Below, in pieces: positions 42,834 through 51,985 of a DNA stretch of 64,000 bases. The position numbers and the translations under genes were made by a program. The notes beneath the pieces were generated by a model. The model searched no databases and was not told the origin of the DNA. It saw only the letters and a program-made list of their open reading frames with translations. Origin of the DNA: Arthrobacter sp. zg-Y919 (GTDB taxonomy: Bacteria; Actinomycetota; Actinomycetes; Actinomycetales; Micrococcaceae); contig NZ_CP126242.1 of NCBI RefSeq assembly GCF_030142045.1, positions 558,001-622,000 of the forward strand, given 5' to 3'. Positions within the stretch are counted from its first letter, which is position 1. Each line of letters opens with the position of its first letter.

Positions 42834-42871
42834 ATCTGATTTATTGTCTGCCTGGTCACACAAGATCAGAT
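42834..42871. promoter_or_regulatory. Inverted repeat upstream of gluconokinase
   Basis: atctgat (42834-42840) and atcagat (42865-42871) are inverted with a 24-bp spacer, within 65 bp before gntK. This is a plausible site for the GntR/FadR regulator encoded at the far end of the cluster. No firm -10/-35 pair was recognised. Confidence 0.4.
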
Positions 42872-42898
42872 CCAACGACGTGTCTGAGGAGTGCAGCC

Positions 42899-43420
42899 AT
42901 GCAGATGTCCGGTGTTCCACCGCTGATCGTTATGGGTGTGCAGGGAAGCGGCAAATCCACGTCCGGCCGGGCCATTGCCGACGCCCTGGGCCTGCCGTTC
43001 ATTGATGGGGATGATCTGCATCCGGTTGCCAACAAGGAAAAGATGGCTGCCGGGCACCCCTTGACCGACGAGGACCGGGACCCTTGGCTTCGCGCCATCG
43101 GCACGGCCCTCGCCGACGGACTCGCCCGCGGGGAATCCACCGTAATCGCTTGCTCGGCGCTGAAACGCCGGTACCGTGACCTCATCCGCTCCTTCGCACC
43201 GGAAACCCGGTTTGTGCACCTGACCGGTGAGCGCAACCTCATTGCCGAACGCCTGTCCCGCCGGAACCACGAATACATGCCCGCCACCCTGCTCGACTCC
43301 CAGTTCGAAACCTTGGAACCACTTGCTGCCGATGAAGCAGGGATCCCGGTGGACATTCACCTCACACCAACTGAAATTGCCGCAGCCGTCGCTGCGGCAC
43401 TCACCACTGCCGGACGCTGA
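42899..43420 (+). CDS. gntK: Gluconokinase
   Basis: This 173-residue P-loop kinase phosphorylates D-gluconate to 6-phosphogluconate. The Walker A is Gly-Val-Gln-Gly-Ser-Gly-Lys-Ser-Thr at 13-21. Asp-Gly-Asp-Asp-Leu-His-Pro near 36 is the gluconate-binding loop, and Cys-Ser-Ala-Leu-Lys-Arg-Arg-Tyr-Arg-Asp follows near 83. The ATG at 42899 has GAGGAG 8 nt upstream; in-frame starts up to 42755 cross the promoter and the divergent gene and are rejected. It is first in the operon gntK-gntP-idnO-idnD. Confidence 0.93.
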   Translation: MQMSGVPPLIVMGVQGSGKSTSGRAIADALGLPFIDGDDLHPVANKEKMAAGHPLTDEDRDPWLRAIGTALADGLARGESTVIACSALKRRYRDLIRSFAPETRFVHLTGERNLIAERLSRRNHEYMPATLLDSQFETLEPLAADEAGIPVDIHLTPTEIAAAVAAALTTAGR

Positions 43421-43450
43421 CGTCCGCGCCGTACCCCAGATAGGACGAAG

Positions 43451-44854
<1,404 letters not shown>

Positions 44855-44870
44855 CTGACAGGTACTGCTG

Positions 44871-45644
44871 ATGAATGCCAGCTTGTTTGATATTTCCGGC
44901 CGGGTCGCCCTGGTCACCGGGTCCAGCCGCGGCATCGGCCATGCGATTGCCCGCGGCCTGGCCGCCGCGGGCGCCGTCGTTGTGCTCAACGGACTGGATC
45001 CGGACCGGCTGGAGGCAGCCCGCGCGGAGCTCGCGGCAGAGTTCGGCGCGCACCGGATCTTCGCCCGCCGCTTCGACGTCACCGATGCGGAGGCAGCGGC
45101 CGACGGCGTGGCCTGGGTGGAGCGCGAAGTCGGGCCGCTGAGCATCCTGGTGAACAACGCCGGCGTCCAGCACCGCGAACCGATGCTGGACCTGGACGTG
45201 GCCGATTGGGAACGGGTGCTCCGCACCAACCTGACCAGCGCGTTCCTGGTGGGCCGCGAGGCCGCACGGCACATGATTCCGCGGGGTGCCGGCAAGATCA
45301 TCAATATCGCTTCGGTCCAAACGGACCTGGCCCGGCCGACCATTGCTCCGTATACGGCGTCAAAGGGTGGGATCCGCAATCTCACCCGGGCCATGACGGC
45401 CGAGTGGGCGGGGGAGGGGCTGCAGATCAATGCGATTGCCCCGGGCTACATCCACACCGAAATGACGCAGAACCTCGTCGATGATGAGGCATTTAATTCC
45501 TGGATCCTCGGCCGCACCCCGGCGCACCGGTGGGGAACCGTGGAGGACATTGTGGGCCCGGCGCTCTGGCTGGCGTCGGACGCGTCGAATTTCGTCAACG
45601 GTCAGGTCGTCTTCATCGACGGCGGCATGACCACCGTGGTCTGA
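44871..45644 (+). CDS. idnO: SDR oxidoreductase, gluconate 5-dehydrogenase type
   Basis: This 257-residue short-chain dehydrogenase interconverts 5-keto-D-gluconate and D-gluconate in the idonate pathway. The cofactor loop is Thr-Gly-Ser-Ser-Arg-Gly-Ile-Gly near 17, with Asn-Asn-Ala-Gly near 93. The catalytic Ser, Tyr and Lys are in Ile-Ala-Ser-Val-Gln and Pro-Tyr-Thr-Ala-Ser-Lys. The Arg after the Ser-Ser pair of the loop favours NADP. Context with idnD and gntK supports the specific call. Confidence 0.88.
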   Translation: MNASLFDISGRVALVTGSSRGIGHAIARGLAAAGAVVVLNGLDPDRLEAARAELAAEFGAHRIFARRFDVTDAEAAADGVAWVEREVGPLSILVNNAGVQHREPMLDLDVADWERVLRTNLTSAFLVGREAARHMIPRGAGKIINIASVQTDLARPTIAPYTASKGGIRNLTRAMTAEWAGEGLQINAIAPGYIHTEMTQNLVDDEAFNSWILGRTPAHRWGTVEDIVGPALWLASDASNFVNGQVVFIDGGMTTVV

Positions 45645-45658
45645 AAGGACACCCTGCC

Positions 45659-46708
45659 ATGACCGAACTGCCAACCAGCACCCTCGGCGTCGTCGCCCAC
45701 GGCGCCGGCGATATGCGGGTGGAACCGGTGGCACTGGCTGCCGCACGGGCTGACGAAGCCGTCGTCGAAATTGCGTACGGCGGCATCTGCGGATCCGACC
45801 TCCACTATTGGCAGCACGGGGCGGCGGGGGAGTCCATCCTGCGGGCACCCATGCTGCTCGGACACGAGGTCGTGGGACGGGTGCTCGCGCCGGCGGCGGA
45901 CGGGACCGGCCCTGGCGCCGGAACCGCCGTCGCCGTGCACCCCGCCACCCCGGGACCCGGAGACGGAACCCGGTATCCCGAGGACCGGCCGAATCTCTCT
46001 CCCGGGTGTACGTACCTGGGCAGCGCCGCACGGTTTCCCCACACCGACGGTGCCTTTGCCCGGTATGTGAACCTGCCGGGACGGATGCTCCGGGTGTTGC
46101 CCGCCGAGTTGCCGCTCCGCCGCGCTGCGCTGGTGGAACCCGCCGCAGTGGCCTGGCATGCGGTATCCCGTGCCGGCGATGTGCGGGGTAAACGGGTGCT
46201 GGTGGTGGGTTCCGGGCCGATCGGCGCGTTGATTACGGCGGTGCTGCGGACCCGCGGAGCCGGGGAAATCATCACGACCGACATGCACGAAGGACCGCTG
46301 GCCATCGCCCGTACGCTGGGTGCCGACCGCAGCCTGCCGGCAACGGACGCCGAGGCCATTGCCCAGGTCGATGCGGATATCTGCTTTGAATCCTCCGGAA
46401 GCTACCGGGGCCTGATGTCTGCTGTCACGGGAGCCACCCGCGGCGGCCGGGTGGTAATGGTCGGGCTGCTGCCCTCGGGCGAGCAGCCGGCCCTGATCTC
46501 GCTGGCGATCACGCGGGAACTGGAACTGGTGGGCTCGTTCCGGTTCAACGACGAGATTGACGCGGTCATTGCCGCCCTGGCGGACGGCAGCCTGCAGGCC
46601 GACGCCGTTCTGACGCACGAGTTTGCCGTCGAGGATGCCCTCGAAGCGTTCGATACGGCCCGCGATGCTTCCCGCAGCGGGAAGGTGCTGCTGCGCTTCG
46701 GCGCCTGA
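45659..46708 (+). CDS. idnD: L-idonate 5-dehydrogenase (zinc-type MDR)
   Basis: This 349-residue medium-chain dehydrogenase oxidises L-idonate to 5-ketogluconate. Catalytic zinc ligands are Cys44 (Gly-Gly-Ile-Cys-Gly-Ser-Asp), His69 and Glu70. The dinucleotide motif is Gly-Ser-Gly-Pro-Ile-Gly near 184. Gly-Ser-Ala-Ala-Arg-Phe-Pro-His-Thr-Asp-Gly-Ala-Phe-Ala-Arg-Tyr at 121-136 mirrors the corresponding IdnD stretch. The structural-zinc lobe (95-117) that normally holds four Cys keeps only Cys117, so that metal is probably absent. The ATG at 45659 has AAAGGA upstream. It closes the operon, with a hairpin at 46740-46769 beyond. Confidence 0.87.
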   Translation: MTELPTSTLGVVAHGAGDMRVEPVALAAARADEAVVEIAYGGICGSDLHYWQHGAAGESILRAPMLLGHEVVGRVLAPAADGTGPGAGTAVAVHPATPGPGDGTRYPEDRPNLSPGCTYLGSAARFPHTDGAFARYVNLPGRMLRVLPAELPLRRAALVEPAAVAWHAVSRAGDVRGKRVLVVGSGPIGALITAVLRTRGAGEIITTDMHEGPLAIARTLGADRSLPATDAEAIAQVDADICFESSGSYRGLMSAVTGATRGGRVVMVGLLPSGEQPALISLAITRELELVGSFRFNDEIDAVIAALADGSLQADAVLTHEFAVEDALEAFDTARDASRSGKVLLRFGA

Positions 46709-46739
46709 TCCGCCGTCAACTGCCCCGAAGCGGGAAGGC

Positions 46740-46769
46740 AACCCGGCTCTCGAGGAGGAGTACCGGGTT
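46740..46769. terminator. Hairpin between idnD and convergent hydrolase gene
   Basis: aacccgg (46740-46746) and ccgggtt (46763-46769) form a 7-bp stem with a 16-nt loop, followed by tcccc. It is a weak candidate terminator shared by two convergent operons. Confidence 0.45.
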
Positions 46770-46787
46770 TCCCCGGCGGGGTAGCGG

Positions 46788-47573
46788 CTACTGGGGGAGA
46801 GCGGGCGCGTGTGCCCGGGAGCTGGTCAGCCAGTCATCCACGAGCACCGAGACTGCGGCGGGACGCTCCATGTACAGGTGGTGTCCTGCGGCGTCGAGCA
46901 CTACGAACGTTCCGCGCACGTAGTGGTCCCTGAGCGCCAGACCGTCCTCGTATCCGGTGACGTGGTCCTGCCGGCCGAAGATATGCAGCGACGGCGCCTC
47001 GAACGGTTCCGAATGAGCTGTCTCCGGCTCCCACCGCAGCGCGTAGTCCGCGGCAATCCGCTCGGTCACCTGCCGATCCGTCCCCCGAAGACCGGGAAGG
47101 ACAAATTCGTTGAAGGCAGCGAGGGTGCCCGGAGTCTGGATTACGGCTATTTCCAGGAAGTCATCATCGGCTGTTAGGTCCGGAAGAGCCGCGGAGATGA
47201 CTTCGCGTGCGGGGAGCACCCGCTTGCGGTGGTCGGCTGTGAAGACCGCCCCGAGGGTGGCCAGCCCGAGCACCTGGCTGCGCATCGCGTGCGCCACATG
47301 GCGGGCAACCATGCCGCCGAAGGAATGCCCGATGATCGCGAACGGCTCGTCTCCCAGCCGGTCCCGAAGTTCACTGACGACGCCGTCGGCCACGTCCTGT
47401 GCGCTGGCGACCGGTCCGGGAACCGCCTGTTCGGTCCACGGCAGGTCGAGGTAGATGCGCCGCCACGGACTGTCAGCCAACGAGCTTTCGAGGGGCAGCA
47501 TGCTGCGGTGGTCGAGCTCGAAACCGTGTATCAGTACCAGCGGCCTGCCGTGTCCCAGCTCGCGGGCGATCAC
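46788..47573 (-). CDS. Alpha/beta hydrolase in GntR operon
   Basis: This 261-residue alpha/beta hydrolase has the oxyanion His-Gly (Leu-Ile-His-Gly-Phe) near residue 15. The nucleophile Ser is in Gly-His-Ser-Phe-Gly-Gly near 84, and an acidic residue sits in Gly-Arg-Gln-Asp-His near 203. The catalytic His is in Ala-Ala-Gly-His-His near 232. It starts with GTG overlapping the GntR stop (GTGA), so it is cotranscribed and coupled to the regulator of the idonate/gluconate genes. A lactonase that opens aldonolactones before uptake metabolism would fit, but this is inference; sequence alone says only hydrolase. Confidence 0.83.
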   Translation of the reverse strand: MIARELGHGRPLVLIHGFELDHRSMLPLESSLADSPWRRIYLDLPWTEQAVPGPVASAQDVADGVVSELRDRLGDEPFAIIGHSFGGMVARHVAHAMRSQVLGLATLGAVFTADHRKRVLPAREVISAALPDLTADDDFLEIAVIQTPGTLAAFNEFVLPGLRGTDRQVTERIAADYALRWEPETAHSEPFEAPSLHIFGRQDHVTGYEDGLALRDHYVRGTFVVLDAAGHHLYMERPAAVSVLVDDWLTSSRAHAPALPQ

Positions 47574-48292
47574 GGCAGGGGCTCGAAGATCCGGGGTTCG
47601 TGTGCCCAGACGGCACCCACTTCGTCCATGGTCCGGCGCATAATCTGGTCCATCGCGTTCCGTGCCGCCTCGGGACGGTGGGCATTGATCGCAGAGGCGA
47701 CATCCATATGCAGCTCCAGGGCTTCCTCATGCGGGCGGTCGGGCATCAATCCGTAATGGGTCCGGCCGCGCAGGACCTCGGCGATCATGGACTGCATCTG
47801 GCCGAACATCTCGTTGCCCGAAGCGGCAAGCACCAACCCGTGAAAGCGGATGTCCAGGTCCAGGAACCGCTCCAGGTCTCCGGCCTGGCCGGCTGCCCGC
47901 ATCTGCGCCGCCACCGAGAGTAACTCGGCTGACAGTTCGGCGGGGGCATGCACGGCGGCCAGCTCTGCGGCAGCGGGTTCGACGGCGGAGCGCAGCTCCG
48001 TCAGCGAGCGCAGCTGGAGACCCTTTTTCGAGGATGCGAGCCGCCAGCGGATTACCGTGGGGTCAAAGACATTCCAGCGGGCTGCGGGAAGGACCCGGAT
48101 GCCCACGCGTTTGACGGACTCCACCAGGCCCAGGGACTGCAGCACCCGCACGGCCTCGCGTGCGACGGACCGGGATACCTGGAGTTCGGTTTCCAGATGT
48201 TCCGAATGCATGGTGTCTCCGGCAGCAAGTTCACCGGAGATGATCCGCATACCCACCGTTTCAATAACGAGGTTGTGCAGCCGCGAACTCAT
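47570..48292 (-). CDS. GntR/FadR family transcriptional regulator
   Basis: This 240-residue protein has a GntR winged helix (Ser-Glu-His-Leu-Glu-Thr-Glu-Leu-Gln-Val-Ser-Arg-Ser-Val-Ala-Arg-Glu-Ala) near residue 30. A helical FCD ligand domain follows, with the metal-binding Asp/His pattern Asp-Leu-Asp-Ile-Arg-Phe-His near 145 and His residues further on. FCD regulators sense organic acids and sugar acids. Its convergent position by gntK-gntP-idnO-idnD makes gluconate, 6-phosphogluconate or idonate likely effectors. A TAGAAT -10 candidate lies at 48334-48339 on the minus strand. Confidence 0.88.
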   Translation of the reverse strand: MSSRLHNLVIETVGMRIISGELAAGDTMHSEHLETELQVSRSVAREAVRVLQSLGLVESVKRVGIRVLPAARWNVFDPTVIRWRLASSKKGLQLRSLTELRSAVEPAAAELAAVHAPAELSAELLSVAAQMRAAGQAGDLERFLDLDIRFHGLVLAASGNEMFGQMQSMIAEVLRGRTHYGLMPDRPHEEALELHMDVASAINAHRPEAARNAMDQIMRRTMDEVGAVWAHEPRIFEPLP

Positions 48293-48413
48293 GCGGGCTG
48301 CCGGGTCATCACGGCGGAAGAAATCACCTTTGTATTCTATCCACGCATGTGTGACCGCCGTCGCACCCCGGGCGAGCTTCCAGCACTGCCCTCGGGGCGC
48401 GGCCGTTCGAGCG

Positions 48414-49442
48414 TTAGCCGGGGACGGTGCCGTTGCCCTGCGGTTTCACCACGGGGAAACTGCCGTGCGGTTCATCGTCCTCTTCGAAGTGGTTGTAGGC
48501 GCGTCCCACAATCAGCGGATCCGGGGCATGGGCAATGGATGAGTCCTTGTTCGGGTAGTCCACCGTGTTCAGCACGTGGCGCATCGCCTCAAGCCGGGCA
48601 CGTTTCTTGTCATTGGACTTCACCGCGGTCCAGGGCGCGTCCCCGGTATCCGTGTAGAAGAACATGGCTTCCTTCGCCTCGGTATAGGCATCCCACTTGT
48701 CCAGGCTGGCCAGGTCGGTGGGGGAGAGCTTCCACTGCTTGACGGGGTCGGTTTCACGCGCTGCGAACCGGGCCATCTGCTCCGCCCGGCCCACCGAGAA
48801 CCACAATTTGTACAGAAGCGTGCCCGAATTGACGAGCATGCGTTCGAGTTCCGGAACCTCCCGCATGAACTCCAGATACTGCGCCGGGGTGCAGTACCCC
48901 ATGACCCGCTCGACGCCGGCCCGGTTGTACCAGGAGCGGTCCATCATCACCATCTCCCCGCCGCTGGGCAGAGTCCGGATGTACCGCTGGAAATACCACT
49001 GGGTCTGCTCCTCGGAGGTGGGTTTCTCCAGCGCCACCACCCGTGCGCCGCGGGGATTCAGGTGCTCGTCAAACCGCTTGATCGCCCCGCCTTTTCCGGC
49101 GGCGTCACGGCCCTCGAAGATGATGAGCATCTTCTGCCCGGTTTCCTTGACCCACAGCTGCATCTTCAACAGTTCAATCTGCAGGCGCCGCTTCTGCCGG
49201 TCATAGGTCCGCCGGCTGAGCTTGGTGTCGTACGGGTAGTTCTGCCGCCAGGCGTCGTCGTCGACGTCGATCTTGAGCTTTTTGCCCTTCTTCTTCAGCT
49301 CCTGCAGCTCGTCGAGTTCCTGGGCGTAGTCCGCCGAAACCACCACGCGCTCACCATCCAGGTCGGGCGCATCTGTTGCCGCCCCGTCGGTTGCTGGCCG
49401 CTGGGTTGAAAGTTCCTTGGTGCTGTTCTTATTGGTTGCCAT
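48414..49442 (-). CDS. ppk2: Polyphosphate kinase 2
   Basis: This 342-residue PPK2-family enzyme transfers phosphate between polyphosphate and nucleoside di- or monophosphates. Walker A is in Glu-Gly-Arg-Asp-Ala-Ala-Gly-Lys-Gly-Gly-Ala-Ile near residue 110. Walker B and lid are Met-Met-Asp-Arg-Ser-Trp-Tyr-Asn-Arg-Ala-Gly-Val-Glu near 170. A single domain of this length with a Lys-rich N-terminal extension fits class I (NDP kinase type). The ATG at 49442 has GGAG 6 nt upstream; an open frame to 49730 crosses the divergent lipoprotein start and is rejected. Confidence 0.93.
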   Translation of the reverse strand: MATNKNSTKELSTQRPATDGAATDAPDLDGERVVVSADYAQELDELQELKKKGKKLKIDVDDDAWRQNYPYDTKLSRRTYDRQKRRLQIELLKMQLWVKETGQKMLIIFEGRDAAGKGGAIKRFDEHLNPRGARVVALEKPTSEEQTQWYFQRYIRTLPSGGEMVMMDRSWYNRAGVERVMGYCTPAQYLEFMREVPELERMLVNSGTLLYKLWFSVGRAEQMARFAARETDPVKQWKLSPTDLASLDKWDAYTEAKEAMFFYTDTGDAPWTAVKSNDKKRARLEAMRHVLNTVDYPNKDSSIAHAPDPLIVGRAYNHFEEDDEPHGSFPVVKPQGNGTVPG

Positions 49443-49559
49443 GGCATCTCCACTGCAGGGTCGGTTCTCCGAATTTACGCGGCACCGCCGCCGGTTGGAA
49501 GAGGGTCCGGCTCCCGGCCGCGGGCGGCGCGCCTGAGCGGGACCCGGGGCCATGCCGCC

Positions 49560-49565
49560 GATAAT
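49560..49565 (+). promoter_or_regulatory. Putative -10 box (GATAAT) of the lipoprotein gene
   Basis: GATAAT ends 8 nt before ATG 49574. A GGAGG sequence (49566-49570) sits between them, so a very short leader or a leaderless mRNA is predicted. Confidence 0.4.
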
Positions 49566-49573
49566 GGAGGACG

Positions 49574-50575
49574 ATGACCTCACTACGCACCAAGACTTTG
49601 TCCCTCGTTGCCCTGCTTGCCTTCGGCGCGGTCGGCTGCACACCCGTCGCCGACACCGGTTCCGCACCGGCCCCGTCCTCCACCACCCGGCCCTCCGACG
49701 TCGAGCCCTCACCTCCCGCGGAAACGGCACCTCCGGCCGATCCCGCCGCCCCGCCCGCCGACCTGGTGGCGGAAGGCACCGCGCTGGAGCAGCTGGCGGG
49801 CATATCGATCAAGGGCCGGGCGCCGAAAACCGGCTATGACCGTGAGCAGTTCGGGCCGGCGTGGGCCGATACGGACCGCAACGGCTGCGACACCCGCAAC
49901 GACATCCTCGCCCGGGACCTCGTGGACATCGTCTACAAGGACGGAACCAAGGAGTGTGTGGTTGCCTCGGGGACGTTCCTGGATCCCTATACGGGAGCAA
50001 CCATTGCCTTTGTCCGCGGCAACACCACCAGCACGGCCGTGCAGATCGACCATGTGGTGGCCCTGTCCGATGCCTGGCAAAAGGGTGCCCAGCAGCTGTC
50101 CGCCGATGAACGCCGGCAGCTGGCCAATGACCCGTTGAACCTCATGGCCGCCGACGGTCCGGCGAACGGAGCCAAGTCCGACGGCGACGCCGCCACCTGG
50201 CTGCCCGCGAACAAGGCCTTCCGGTGTGAATACGTCGCCCGCCAGACGGCGGTCAAAGCCGAATACCGGCTCTGGATGACGCAGGCCGAACACGATGCCA
50301 TCGCCGCCGTGTTGTCCGGTTGTCCGGAGGAACCGGTTCCGCTGCGGGAAGGCTCTGCTTCAGCGGCCGCAGCTGTCGGTGCCGGTGCCCCGGCTGCGCA
50401 ACAGGCCGCGGAGCCCGCTGCCGTTCCCGCCGTTCCCGCCGCTCCCGCGGGTCCGGTCGCGTATGCCAACTGCACCGCCGTGAAGGCAGCCGGCGTGGCA
50501 CCGATCCGTCCGGGGGACGCCGGCTGGGATCCGAAGTTTGACCGCGACGGCGACGGCGTCGGCTGCACGTCCTGA
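49574..50575 (+). CDS. HNH-type (GmrSD/DUF1524) secreted lipoprotein with Excalibur domain
   Basis: This 333-residue protein has a lipobox ending at Cys22 (Phe-Gly-Ala-Val-Gly-Cys). A Pro/Ala/Ser linker to about residue 65 precedes the DUF1524 nuclease core. Ile-Asp-His-Val-Val-Ala-Leu near 160 and Asn-Asp-Pro-Leu-Asn-Leu, then Lys-Ser-Asp-Gly-Asp near 200, are HNH-like catalytic residues. An Ala/Pro linker follows, ending in an Excalibur calcium-binding motif (Asp-Arg-Asp-Gly-Asp-Gly-Val-Gly-Cys). It is probably a cell-surface, Ca2+-dependent DNase, related to secreted actinobacterial nucleases. It diverges from ppk2. Confidence 0.87.
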   Translation: MTSLRTKTLSLVALLAFGAVGCTPVADTGSAPAPSSTTRPSDVEPSPPAETAPPADPAAPPADLVAEGTALEQLAGISIKGRAPKTGYDREQFGPAWADTDRNGCDTRNDILARDLVDIVYKDGTKECVVASGTFLDPYTGATIAFVRGNTTSTAVQIDHVVALSDAWQKGAQQLSADERRQLANDPLNLMAADGPANGAKSDGDAATWLPANKAFRCEYVARQTAVKAEYRLWMTQAEHDAIAAVLSGCPEEPVPLREGSASAAAAVGAGAPAAQQAAEPAAVPAVPAAPAGPVAYANCTAVKAAGVAPIRPGDAGWDPKFDRDGDGVGCTS

Positions 50576-50614
50576 CCCGCTAGTCCCCGGGTTCCCCGGT
50601 CAGTGCCGTAAAAG

Positions 50615-51520
50615 TCAGTGCCGCAGATCCATGGCGGGATCGACGATCCACGGTTCCAGCGGAATCCGGGCCGGGCAAAACTCCGCCAGGGCGTCGCGAA
50701 GATTCCCGGGCAGCCCCAGGGAGCCGAGGATCAGGGTGCGGACGGCGTCCGCGTCCAGGCCGGCGGCCGCCAGATCCGGGAGGGTCACGGCGCCGTCGCG
50801 TTTGGCCAGCCGCTGCCCAGCAGTGTTCAGTGCCAGCGGAACGTGGGCATAGCTGACCGGCGGCAGGCCGAGCAGGGAACCGAGATAGGCCTGCCGGGGA
50901 GCCGAGCTGAGCAGGTCGTCGCCGCGCACCACCTGGTCGATGCCCTGCAGCGCATCGTCCAGGACCACCGCGAGGTTGTAGGAGGGGACTCCGTCGTTAC
51001 GCAGCAGCACGAGGTCATCCACCGCCGAGGTGTAGCTGCCGTGCAGCTCGTCGGTAATGGTGAACTGGTCCACCTGGGCGCGCAGGCGCAGCGCGGCGGG
51101 ACGTTCACGCCGGCGTTGTGCGCGTTGTTCCTCGGTGAGGTGTCGGCAGGTGCCGGGGTAGGCTCCGGGCGGGGCGTGCGGGGCTGACGCCGCTTCGGCT
51201 ACCTCGCGCCGGGTGCAGAAGCACTCGTACACCAGTCCGGCGCCGCGCAGCTCCGCGATGGCGTCCAGATAGAGGGCGGTGCGTTCGGACTGCCGGAGGA
51301 TGTCGCCGTCCCAGTCGAGCCCGACGGCGGCCAGGTCGCGCAGCTGTGCGGCGTCGGCTCCGGAGCGTACCCGGTCCAGGTCTTCCATCCGCAGCAGGAA
51401 CCTGCGGCCGGTGCTGCGGGCAAAAAGCCACGCCAGCAGGGCCGTGCGCAGGTTTCCCACATGCAGTTCGCCGGTGGGGCTGGGGGCGAAGCGGCCGGCG
51501 GCTGCGGAGAAAGGAGGCAC
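50615..51520 (-). CDS. gluQRS: Glutamyl-Q tRNA(Asp) synthetase
   Basis: This 301-residue GluRS paralogue lacks the anticodon-binding domain; it glutamylates queuosine-34 of tRNA-Asp. The adenylate motif reads Ala-Pro-Ser-Pro-Thr-Gly-Glu-Leu-His-Val-Gly-Asn near 12. The KMSKS-like loop is Arg-Leu-Ala-Lys-Arg-Asp-Gly near 235. The zinc site Cys-Phe-Cys, then Tyr-Pro-Gly-Thr-Cys near 100-125, is intact. This implies that the cell makes or salvages queuosine. The GTG start at 51520 follows TAGACT by 6 nt, a leaderless arrangement. Confidence 0.93.
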   Translation of the reverse strand: MPPFSAAAGRFAPSPTGELHVGNLRTALLAWLFARSTGRRFLLRMEDLDRVRSGADAAQLRDLAAVGLDWDGDILRQSERTALYLDAIAELRGAGLVYECFCTRREVAEAASAPHAPPGAYPGTCRHLTEEQRAQRRRERPAALRLRAQVDQFTITDELHGSYTSAVDDLVLLRNDGVPSYNLAVVLDDALQGIDQVVRGDDLLSSAPRQAYLGSLLGLPPVSYAHVPLALNTAGQRLAKRDGAVTLPDLAAAGLDADAVRTLILGSLGLPGNLRDALAEFCPARIPLEPWIVDPAMDLRH

Positions 51521-51526
51521 ACCCCC

Positions 51527-51532
51527 AGTCTA
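51527..51532 (-). promoter_or_regulatory. Putative -10 box (TAGACT) of leaderless gluQRS promoter
   Basis: The minus-strand TAGACT ends 6 nt before the GTG start of gluQRS. There is no ribosome binding site. Confidence 0.5.
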
Positions 51533-51633
51533 TTCGGGTGTTGTGTGCCCCTTCGGTATTCCCCGTTCCGCGGCAGTTTCGTTGCGGACCGCACGTGTCC
51601 GCAAGGGCATGGCTCTGCTCTGGGTGTGGTGCC

Positions 51634-51639
51634 TAGCGT
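51634..51639 (+). promoter_or_regulatory. Putative -10 box (TAGCGT) of leaderless promoter
   Basis: TAGCGT ends 7 nt before ATG 51647, matching the spacing of other leaderless candidates here. Confidence 0.35.
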
Positions 51640-51646
51640 TGCCGGT

Positions 51647-51916
51647 ATGGGACTTATGGAACTTGAACTTGCCCAGATGGAACACCGGCTCCGGACAGCC
51701 GAGGTGGAACGGCGGAACAGCCTTCGGTGGACACTGAGGGAACGGTCGGAACAACCACAGCCTGGAGCGTCACAGCCGGGACCGGAGCCCGCCAAGATCG
51801 ACTGGCCGCTGATCACCCTGCGCTTTGGCGCGTTCAGTGTTGCGCTGTTCCGGACGGTCCGGTTCCCTGCTGCGGGTCCGTCTTCCCGCAGGACGTCCAG
51901 CCCCCTCCCGGGGTAG
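51647..51916 (+). CDS. Small hypothetical protein with N-terminal coiled segment
   Basis: This 89-residue protein starts with a charged amphipathic helix (Glu-Leu-Glu-Leu-Ala-Gln-Met-Glu-His-Arg-Leu) that could form a coiled coil. A Gln/Pro-rich stretch and a short hydrophobic piece follow, with Leu-Ile-Thr-Leu-Arg-Phe-Gly-Ala-Phe-Ser-Val-Ala-Leu-Phe. There is no recognised family. Support comes only from the -10/ATG arrangement and the ordered N-terminus, so it may be spurious. Confidence 0.4.
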   Translation: MGLMELELAQMEHRLRTAEVERRNSLRWTLRERSEQPQPGASQPGPEPAKIDWPLITLRFGAFSVALFRTVRFPAAGPSSRRTSSPLPG

Positions 51917-51985
51917 CCGGGCCGGGGGAGGCGGGGCTGGAGGCGCCGTGTTTAGCGCTGCCTGGTGCTCAACTAGACCCGGTGC

